A DNA stretch of 64,000 bases, from contig NC_134033.1 of the NCBI RefSeq assembly GCF_964204645.1, positions 2,787,631 to 2,851,630 on the forward strand, read 5' to 3'. The notes under the pieces are model-generated. The model searched no databases, was not told the DNA's origin, and was given only the letters and a program-made list of their open reading frames with translations. This DNA comes from Tubulanus polymorphus (taxonomy: Eukaryota > Nemertea > Palaeonemertea > Tubulaniformes > Tubulanidae). The translations under genes and the position numbers were made by a program. Positions 57,364-64,000 of this stretch are shown one piece after another; the stretch's first letter is position 1; each line of letters opens with the position of its first letter.

Positions 57364-57650
57364 ATCTGATTACAAACGGCCACACATGCTCTTAAGTCTT
57401 GATATTGTTGTTATTAAGTGATGTCTATTTGATTTTCAAGGGTATTTCGAAGGAGATATCGTATTAGATGACGTAAGTTCGGAATAAAAGCAATTCATTT
57501 ACTTATCAATAGAGGACTTGTATTAAGATTAGATTTATACACACCATTTAAGTTTAAATGTTTTAAGTAAATCTTTCGTTGGCCGAAGTAAAACTGACCA
57601 ATAGGAGAAAACAATGCTCTAGAAATATAGAAGTTAACGGTTAGTCCAAT

Positions 57651-57702
57651 CATGGACGTATAAACTAGTTCGCGCAGTTTAGTTCTAGTTTATACGTCCA
57701 TG
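57651..57702. repeat. Hairpin with 18-bp perfect arms
   Basis: 'catggacgtataaactag' at 57651-57668 and its exact reverse complement at 57685-57702, with a 16-base loop. Outside them 'ccaatc' and 'gattgg' also pair after a 3-base bulge. Probably the centre of a small foldback element. Confidence 0.75.
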
Positions 57703-58086
57703 GTCCGATTGGTCAATGCGTGTACAGTACAACTTGATTACATCTAATCAAATCGAATATATTGTTTTCGAACTGACAACCTATAGATAGGTCTATATAC
57801 GATTTATGAAAAATTGTTTAGAATTACTTGATTTCCAATTATATTCAAATGATTTGTTTAAATAACTAAGAAGACGATTAAATAAAATTCGGCTGAAATC
57901 TTTGATCCTACTGTTTTTTTTCTTTCTGGATATTTGTATTGGTTTGTAGTGCCGCACAGCTCATGCTGATCGAAGAAATGGGCCGATAATACATTCTAAT
58001 ACGAGTTCGACGAATCTTTAGGTAATCAACAAATCAAACTAACATGGAAGTTTGAACAAGAATACCACAATAATGAAGAAAAACAG

Positions 58087-58340
58087 TCATCTTCAGGAAT
58101 ATTGAAATCATTGAGCTAGTGTAGTTTATTCAGCGTGTCGACTATATCCTAATAGTCATCTTCAGGAATACTGTATTCCTTGAGCTAGTGTAGTTTATTC
58201 AACGTTTCGACTATATCCTAATTGTCATCTTCAGGAACACTGTATTCCTTGAGCTAGTGAAGTTTATTCAACGCTTTGACTATATCCTAATAGTCATCTT
58301 CAGGATTACTGTATTCGTTTAGCTAGTAGCTTATTCAGCG
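58087..58340. repeat. Minisatellite, 69-bp unit, about 3.7 copies
   Basis: Units start at 58087, 58156, 58225 and 58294 with 'tcatcttcagga'. Each contains 'gagctagtg.agtttattca' and ends 'gactatatcctaat.g'. The last is truncated. It lies directly between the broken astacin exon and the virus-like element. Confidence 0.95.
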
Positions 58341-58345
58341 ATAAT

Positions 58346-58534
58346 ACTAAAGAAGATAATAATAATGATAAATATTGTGAAGAATGTGATAAATATATAA
58401 GTCGTAGTAATTTTTCAAAACATAAATTAACTGAAATACATTTAAACATAGGGAGAAATGTATGTGCAAAGTGTAATGTTGTTGTATTACCTAAAGATAA
58501 AATCAATCATGATAATTCTATTGAACATATGTAA
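58346..58534 (+). pseudogene. Zinc-finger fragment of a virus-like element
   Basis: A plus-strand frame ending at TAA 58532-58534 encodes two C2H2-like units: YCEECDKYISRSNFSKHKLT, then a unit containing VCAKCNVVV and ending INHDNSIEHM. There is no upstream ATG context, and the frame starts in A-rich sequence just after the minisatellite. The composition (very AT-rich, Lys/Asn-rich) matches the minus-strand element at 59-61 kb, whose first frame has a similar C2H2 unit. Probably the broken end of a related protein. Confidence 0.45.
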
Positions 58535-58928
58535 CCGGCTGGTTGTTGTATCGGCAGGCTGGCTGGGGAACTAGCATTTACGCCAGCGGTACAGGATTCC
58601 ATCCATCAGGAACAACAAGGCAGTTAAACCTTATATGTACAATCTTTATTGCATCCCGGAATGAGAATAATTATCATGGCTTTACATAGTCTTTATATAC
58701 AGAATCATGAGTATAATGTGAGAACTAGGTGTCAGACAAGTTGTAGACATCAGGACGCACAAACAAACACCTAGTGACATGTTTGAGAGACATTAATTAA
58801 TTATCGATGAGCACTGACCATAGCTAATTATCGTGAAAACATGTTGAGTAATGTCACATGTTGATTACGACCTTAAAGCACATATTGACACTATAGTCAT
58901 AAGTTATATTATATTATTATTATTATTA

Positions 58929-58969
<41 letters not shown>

Positions 58970-59220
58970 AATATGTAGTAGAGCTATGAAATGTTATGAA
59001 CTGTTCGATATGACATTGTAGATCTATATGATTATGAAATATGCAAATTATATCAGGGTGAGACATACAATAAAAGCTATTGATTCAAAACACCTTTATA
59101 GAGTACCAACTGTATTTTTTGATATCGAAAATAATAATCATCGATTATGTAAGAAATAATCCAAAAGAAGTATTATCCGATCTAAGAACTGTAATGTTCT
59201 CTAAGAACTCATTTTTTCTG
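58535..59220. other. AT-rich spacer with an ATT trinucleotide repeat
   Basis: An ATT/TTA repeat lies at 58910-58968. The stretch 58531-58900 is less AT-rich than its surroundings and may be a separate insertion. A plus-strand frame at about 59030-59150 (RVPTVFFDIENNN) is open for about 40 codons but not recognised. Confidence 0.35.
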
Positions 59221-59224
59221 AATT

Positions 59225-60601
59225 CTAATATTTTATCTTTTTATTTGGTAAAATTAATTTACAATAATCATGATTTTCACATAATTGTTTATGATTTAAT
59301 AATGCACTTTCATTACTGAATTTAGTTATACATTTTCTACATAGATATTTTTTATGGGCATAATCAGAATCTGATTCAAAAAATAAATCAATTCGTTTAA
59401 TCCACATAAAATGATATTTCATAATATAATATATCTATAACACCATTTGAATCGTAATATTTTGATAAATACAAAGGTTCTAATGTATAATGTTTAATTC
59501 TATCACCTTTTGTTTGATTAAATCAAATACATTTATCTTTATATTATTATCTCTTTCTATTTTTTGTTTTTGTTTAATTTTAACAGGATAACTGTCTATC
59601 TTATGATTATTTTCAAATTGTTTATAATTTGATACTCTACAAATATTATCAGTTGCAGGATGTAAGCAACTAATTATTGTCCATAGAAAACATTTATCAT
59701 CACATTTTGTACATTTATAACAGCATTAGATTTAAATGGTAATTTGATATAACTTGATCCATTTATATTATCATCTTTATAATAAGATAAATTATTTTCA
59801 TCAATCGGTATTGATTTATCTAATTTATTATATTTTGTATTATAAACATGTAACGTCATAAATATTATTTCATCAAATATTAAACCCGATCCTTCAAAAT
59901 ATCTCTCTTCTATTTTACTTTTTATTTCATTATAACATTTATCTAATTTATCATCTATATGTTGTTTAGATATAATATGTTGTGAATGAGAATTTATATT
60001 ATATATTGGTTTATCTTAAGATTTTATTAATTTAACTTTAACAGATGTACTAATTTTAGGATATTCTACGTCAGTAATTATTTTTATAATATATTTCATA
60101 TTTTTTAAATGTTTTTTATTTTCTTCTAACGTTTTACCTTATAACTCGATAGCTGCTGCACCAATATCACTTTTAAATGCTTCAATTATTTCAATTTCTT
60201 TTTTATACTCTAATGAATTAATATAATTTTTACATCTTCCATGTATGGTCTTGTATTGTTTAATTTATATTTTATTCTTTTAATTGTCTTCTGTTTCTTA
60301 TCATTATCTTTATCAAAATAATCTTCACCTAAAATATCATTATTAATGTTTCTAATATTATTTTTAGATTTTTAATGTTCTTTATAATATCTTTGTTACT
60401 GAATGATTGATTACATGTATCACATTTATATATTTCTTTTTCAATCTTTAATTCTTCTAATTTAGTTTCTTAGATATCGTCTTTATATTCTAATTTCAAT
60501 TAACTTTCTAAGTGTGTTTTAGTTTTATTGTGTCTTGCTTTTTGAGATTTATCTATATTGATTTTACAAGTTGGACAGTAGTACTTCTCATTTGCTTCCA
60601 T
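59225..60601 (-). pseudogene. Maverick/adintovirus-type DNA polymerase B N-terminal region, decayed
   Basis: Minus strand from ATG 60601. A C2H2-like unit (YYCPTCKINIDKSQKARHNK) is followed by stops, then a second finger (YKCDTCNQSF). Further on come ERYFEGSGLIFDEIIFMTLH, GSSYIKLPFKSNAVINVQN, CFLWTIISCLHPATDN, NIKINVFD and, near 59300-59420, a finger CRKCITKFSNESALLNHKQL. This order is the N-terminal part seen in many invertebrate genomic proteins that lead into a family-B DNA polymerase of Maverick or adintovirus-like elements; that link is from general knowledge of the family and not tested. Many stops and frameshifts, no polymerase catalytic motifs found in the window. Composition is far more AT-rich than host genes, consistent with foreign origin. 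Confidence 0.55.
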
Positions 60602-60637
60602 TTTAACATCAAATCATTTAACAAAATTGATGTTATA

Positions 60638-60979
60638 TTATTCGAAATCTATATCGTGGTGCCCTTTTTCATTCTTACCTTTATATATGAAATAAAAAAC
60701 ACCAGAACATAAATCTTCAATATCTTCAATAGATAATCTATGAAATCTATCTGGTAAATATGTTCTGAATATACATTTATTTCCTTTTAATCCTTCATAT
60801 TCTAAGTGGATAACTAATTTATCTCCATACCTATTAGTAATAGTTTCAATATTTGTAATTGAATATTTCTTATAAATTGTTAATTCTGTTACTTTTTTAA
60901 ATTTTTATTATACAGATTTAACATTTGTAGTATCTTTGATTCTATCTAGGAATTCACTGCGTATTTGTTTACTCTCCAT
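60638..60979 (-). pseudogene. Small ORF of the virus-like element, possibly ssDNA-binding-like, with two stops
   Basis: Minus strand from ATG 60979 (MESKQIRSEFLDRIKDTTN) to TAA 60638-60640. Two adjacent stops interrupt it after about 23 codons; the rest is open: YSITNIETITNRYGDKLVIH, then CIFRTYLPDRFHRLSIEDIE and FIYKGKN. The pattern 'xxITxIETxxTRYGxKxVVxL...FLPxRF' recalls short OB-fold-like ORFs that accompany polymerase genes in such elements. This assignment is tentative. It lies immediately upstream of the polymerase-like frame on the same strand, about 80 bp from the palindrome. Confidence 0.4.
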
Positions 60980-61061
60980 TTAAATATAAATTTTTTTTAT
61001 TGAAATTGATTTCATTAATAAATTATTCATATCTAAAATATCCATATATAAAAATATTAGG

Positions 61062-61469
61062 GTAATTGTAAATGTGTCGTTCTAGATTAACGGTTGAAAG
61101 ATAGGGCTCATAAAAAAAAACAAATATTAAAAGTAGTTTAAAACGATAATATATTTTCATAGCCGTGTGTATTTTAGATTAAATAATAGAATAATTATTA
61201 TCAGAATATATTTGATTATACGAATATATTCTTTATTGTGTATTGTAATTAAATCAATTGGGAGCGGAGCGAAGCGACGCGATGCGACCATTTGATTTAA
61301 TACAATATGCTTTTAAAATAAAAATTATTAATATTTTAGGATATTTATTTATAATATAAAATACACACGGCTATAAAAACATATTATAGTTTTAAATTAC
61401 ATTTAATATTTGTTTTTTTATGAGCTCGACCGTTCGACCTTTGATCTAGAACGACATATATACAATTAC
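61062..61469. repeat. About 408-bp imperfect palindrome at the end of the virus-like element
   Basis: Arms 61062-61176 and 61355-61469 are reverse complements with scattered differences (gtaattgta, gtcgttctagat, gctcat, then A-run, caaatatta, and 'atagccgtgtgtatttta'). Inside, 'tattgtaattaaatcaattg' and 'catttgatttaatacaata' pair again around a GC-rich loop of pentamers (gagcg, gagcg, aagcg, acgcg, atgcg; about 61260-61287). The right end abuts host flank DNA (agtgtgagcg) shared with the regions before B and after D. Confidence 0.8.
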
Positions 61470-61470
61470 T

Positions 61471-62573
61471 AGTGTGAGCGAGTGTGTAAGAGTGATTGGT
61501 TTGATTTTTCATTTAGGTAACATACTACAACAAATACTTTTTATTTTCTTATGAATATAATCGGATTATCACGAGGATTTTTCGATAACGAATCAGAACC
61601 AATACGAGCGGAACTATATCCCATACTCGGCACCGTAACCCGCCGAACGCCGAAGGCAAACGAGAATTTATGAATCACGAATGTTCTTCTTTATAGTTTA
61701 CTATGTACGTGTATTTGTATATAGAGATGTACATTGAGAAAACTTGGGGGTATGCGGGGGTAGCGGTAAATGGGAGGGCGGTATATCGGGAGTTGACTAT
61801 ATTTATATTATAGTTAAGCAAGCCACGACAAGGTCAATATTGGTTAAGAAAAACTCTCCCTACAGAAATTGACGTTTTAATCGGAATCAATATTTCAAAA
61901 AGAAATATTCCGTCCTGTTTACCAAACATAATCAATAATTTAGAATTTTCGTTTATATGCATCTGAGTATAGATTTTCAATTTCTTGGTTACGTGAAGCG
62001 CGATTTACTCATTCGGAAAGTCAAAGCTGACGTTTCCAAGAGTTTGACCGTTCGTTAATGCGTCGATATCGTTCTCGGCGGACATGGACCGACCGTGATT
62101 GCCGAGATCGTCTGTCCATGCCGATTCTCGCAAGGTCGAGGAATCGCCCATGACCGACAGCACGACGCGGTACAAACTGCTCTAAAAATTTATGTATTGT
62201 TGTACAAATTTTGCTTGCGATAATTCGATTTTCAAAGGGATTTAATGCGGCTTTTAAAGCGAACCCTAAAGGTTACTGAGAACTGGTAGAATATCTGATC
62301 ATCCACGTCACACATTCGATATGTATTCGAGAAGATATTTGAAGTTGAAATAAGTACTATCCTGCTATTATTCCAGCCGGTGGTGCTCGTGTCCATTGAA
62401 CGGCAAATGACCGAACCAGTTCATACTGCGTCCTGTTATTGTCATCGGTCTTTGAAATTAGAAGAAATACGTTCGATTTGAGTTGAATAGAACCCGAGGA
62501 ATATTTTGCAGTAAAGATAGAGAAAATATCATTCGGTACGTAGTTCGGTAGCGACAGTGAATATATTTTGAGT
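61471..62573. repeat. Upstream flank of E, duplicate of the B flank
   Basis: From about 61599 it is nearly identical to 15739-16718. Holds the intact orphan exon at 62005-62181 and no other gene. Confidence 0.8.
62005..62181 (-). CDS. Orphan terminal exon of an unidentified gene (intact copy)
   Basis: On the minus strand the acceptor aaatttttag precedes 58 open codons and TAA at 62005-62007 (177 nt, phase 0). It begins SSLYRVVLSVMGDSS and ends NGQTLGNVSFDFPNE. Codon choice (TCG, GTC, GAC rich) looks like host coding DNA. I do not recognise the protein. Upstream exons would have to lie to the right, inside or beyond receptor E; none is visible up to 62857. It is probably the tail of a former neighbour gene carried along by the array duplication; its twin at 16145 has a stop. 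Confidence 0.4.
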   Translation of the reverse strand, partial: SSLYRVVLSVMGDSSTLRESAWTDDLGNHGRSMSAENDIDALTNGQTLGNVSFDFPNE

Positions 62574-62856
62574 GAAAAAATTGCGCGTGATTATAAACAC
62601 GATATATTGAAGCACGTCTAAATTTAGAAACTGCGGTAATTACAGCGAAACCGAGAACAGATGAAAGTTTCACAAATACGAGACTGGCGCCAGTTTGATG
62701 GGCGGATTTTTAACAAAATAATTGGACTCGATCAATTCGTCAACTTCTGCCATTTGCGAATTCGTCATTACTTTGCAGCTACTCGTTAGTGAAATATCGC
62801 GCAAACTTAGAAATAGTTAGAAATGTGTTTGTTTTGAAGCGTGAATTGTGTTCAAT
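62574..62856 (+). promoter_or_regulatory. Conserved upstream block of receptor E
   Basis: CTGGCGCCAG at 62694-62703 is intact. The first palindrome has one change (ACTGCGGT), unique among the five copies. Confidence 0.45.
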
Positions 62857-64000
62857 ATGCAGCGAATGAAAGCGTTGTTCGTAGTTTTACTGATCGCTTG
62901 CGGAGACTGTATATTTACGCGGGCTGATCTGGCAAACTCTGTCGAGGAAGCCGCGTCTGTTACAGTCAGTTCATCTTGTAACAACACTCAATACTCCGTC
63001 GATTCTACGTCTGGTTACATCGTTTCACCGAACTATCCGTCGTTAGTTCGCGGTGTTGAATGTCGTTGGTTCGTCAACAGCTCTTTACCGGGAAGTTTTC
63101 TCGTTCACGTTTATTACGACATCGAGCCGTCGATATTCTGTAACGAAAACTACCTTCTCGTCGGTGAGTCCGACAACAAACTCTGCGCTACCGGAAGAAA
63201 ACGACTTGATATCCTCAGTAACGGTTTGATTTCGTTGTTGTTTAGGAGTAACGTCTATGGAGTGCGAGGTAGTCGGGTTTATATCATATATCGTTTTGAA
63301 GAACGCTCGAAAATCTTACATAGATGTTACAAACATGCAGTAAAAGAATTACCAACTCAAGCAGGTTATGAATTCATGATTTCTAGCGGGCGATGTAAAT
63401 TGTTGTTAGAATGGATCGGGATGCCAGACGGGTTTGCAATGAATTTAACGTTTTTACAGATAGATTTCAGGTTATATCCCGGTAATGATCCAATGAAAAC
63501 TCTTCCTCAAATTTACGACGGATGGAACAGCACCAGTGAACCTATAGCTCTTATACGAGAACAAACCGGACATCCACCTTCATCGTTTTATACTAAAACT
63601 AATAAAGCACGTATTGAAATTGAAAGAAGTTGGAAGTCGAAGTTACTCGTGCAAGTTTACAAAATATCAGATTGGAACATCTCTAACCCATTAATTCAAG
63701 TCTATATTAAATCAGGACTGCTCACTACAAGTGATGGAATACCACATATAGTAACTCAGTCTAAACACTTATACTGCTGGTCTATCACAGTCGATGTTCT
63801 GCAGTACGTCGTCTTCAACTGGACACGTGATCTCGTCTCGTCACCAGGTGTCGTTGGTGTATATAAACAGGAAGGGTTACGTATTGTGAGAACTGATATT
63901 TTACTCAGTTTTAACCATCTTAAATCTCTGAGTGTAAAATCAGACGGATTTCTCGTGATTCTGTGCGTTTTAACGACATCGGATTTTTTAAGATCGAATT
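62857..64000 (+). CDS. GRL101-like receptor, copy E, exon 1 (cut by the window end)
   Basis: ATG at 62857 opens the same signal peptide (MQRMKALFVVLLIACGDC) and CUB domain as the other copies, and the frame stays open to the window end (381 codons). Two in-frame length changes set it apart: two codons lost at about 63304 (EERSK) and five at about 63622 (IEIERSWKSK in place of IEIISNRNPLFKSQ). Both lie in the CUB-like parts where the other copies also vary. One glycan-rich stretch (FVNSSLPGS) is unchanged. The rest of the gene is outside the window. Confidence 0.85.
   Translation, partial: MQRMKALFVVLLIACGDCIFTRADLANSVEEAASVTVSSSCNNTQYSVDSTSGYIVSPNYPSLVRGVECRWFVNSSLPGSFLVHVYYDIEPSIFCNENYLLVGESDNKLCATGRKRLDILSNGLISLLFRSNVYGVRGSRVYIIYRFEERSKILHRCYKHAVKELPTQAGYEFMISSGRCKLLLEWIGMPDGFAMNLTFLQIDFRLYPGNDPMKTLPQIYDGWNSTSEPIALIREQTGHPPSSFYTKTNKARIEIERSWKSKLLVQVYKISDWNISNPLIQVYIKSGLLTTSDGIPHIVTQSKHLYCWSITVDVLQYVVFNWTRDLVSSPGVVGVYKQEGLRIVRTDILLSFNHLKSLSVKSDGFLVILCVLTTSDFLRSN

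Larger units (their letters stand above)
56546..58021 (+). pseudogene. 5' part of an astacin-type metalloprotease gene, decayed
   Basis: Four small exons fit by phase: 56546-56591 (MFGIFWILAVFRCTG, a signal peptide), 57131-57169 (FKIPYEDPLYKD), 57441-57472 (GYFEGDIVLDD) and 57950-58021. Borders are GT-AG with strong donors (GTAAGT). FEGDI is the propeptide motif whose Asp blocks the catalytic zinc in astacins, secreted zinc endopeptidases. The fourth exon in one frame contains KKWADNTF, a TAA stop and then YEFDESL, which matches the start of the mature catalytic domain ((R/K)WxxNTxxYxF), but it also has a TGA upstream and a phase mismatch. No exon with the HExxHxxGxxH zinc site follows; the next sequence is a minisatellite and a virus-like element. 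Read as a truncated pseudogene; alternative exon choice could rescue part of it. Confidence 0.6.

Overview
This is animal nuclear DNA: AT-rich, with spliced genes (GT-AG introns), a eukaryotic tRNA-Glu, LINE-type reverse transcriptase, MITEs and long TA microsatellites. The dominant gene family resembles the mollusc receptor GRL101 (LDLa repeats + leucine-rich repeats + class A 7TM). Together with the expanded orphan GPCRs and the TRP-like channel, this points to a lophotrochozoan (mollusc, annelid, nemertean or brachiopod). I cannot assign a phylum.

Central layout: a head-to-tail tandem array of GRL101-like receptor genes, all on the + strand, starts at 5520 (A), 17003 (B), 25389 (C), 38210 (D) and 62857 (E, cut by the window end), plus a 3'-only fragment at 13814 (F). 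Each full gene has three coding exons with phase-0 introns: exon 1 (signal peptide, CUB and CUB-like domains), exon 2 (CUB-like domains and the first half of a C-type lectin domain), exon 3 (rest of the lectin domain, a second lectin-like domain, six LDLa modules, LRRs, 7TM, short tail). B (1951 aa) and D (1942 aa) are open throughout. A has two frameshifting deletions, C has one, and F keeps only late TM3 to the tail. All starts share an upstream block with two palindromic cores. Exon 3 is strongly homogenised between copies, while short ectodomain patches differ in sequence and length.

Regions. 1-4.5 kb: exons of an RCC1-like gene on the minus strand, a duplicated AT-rich segment and a MITE. 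5-24 kb: A, F, a TIR transposon and B. 24-45 kb: C, a decayed LINE (34.4-36.5 kb) and D. 45-55 kb: a two-exon ankyrin/TRP-like channel gene (46772-51613) whose intron holds an antisense orphan GPCR; a second, decayed GPCR copy lies at 53.5-54.6 kb. 55-58 kb: tandem repeats, the 5' exons of a broken astacin-type metalloprotease gene and a tRNA-Glu(TTC) in one of its introns. 58-61.5 kb: a very AT-rich, decayed virus-like (Maverick/adintovirus-type) element ending in a ~400-bp palindrome. 61.5-64 kb: the upstream flank and first exon of receptor E.

Together the window shows a receptor cluster in active birth-and-death evolution, with unequal duplication, homogenisation, truncation and several kinds of mobile DNA between the copies.
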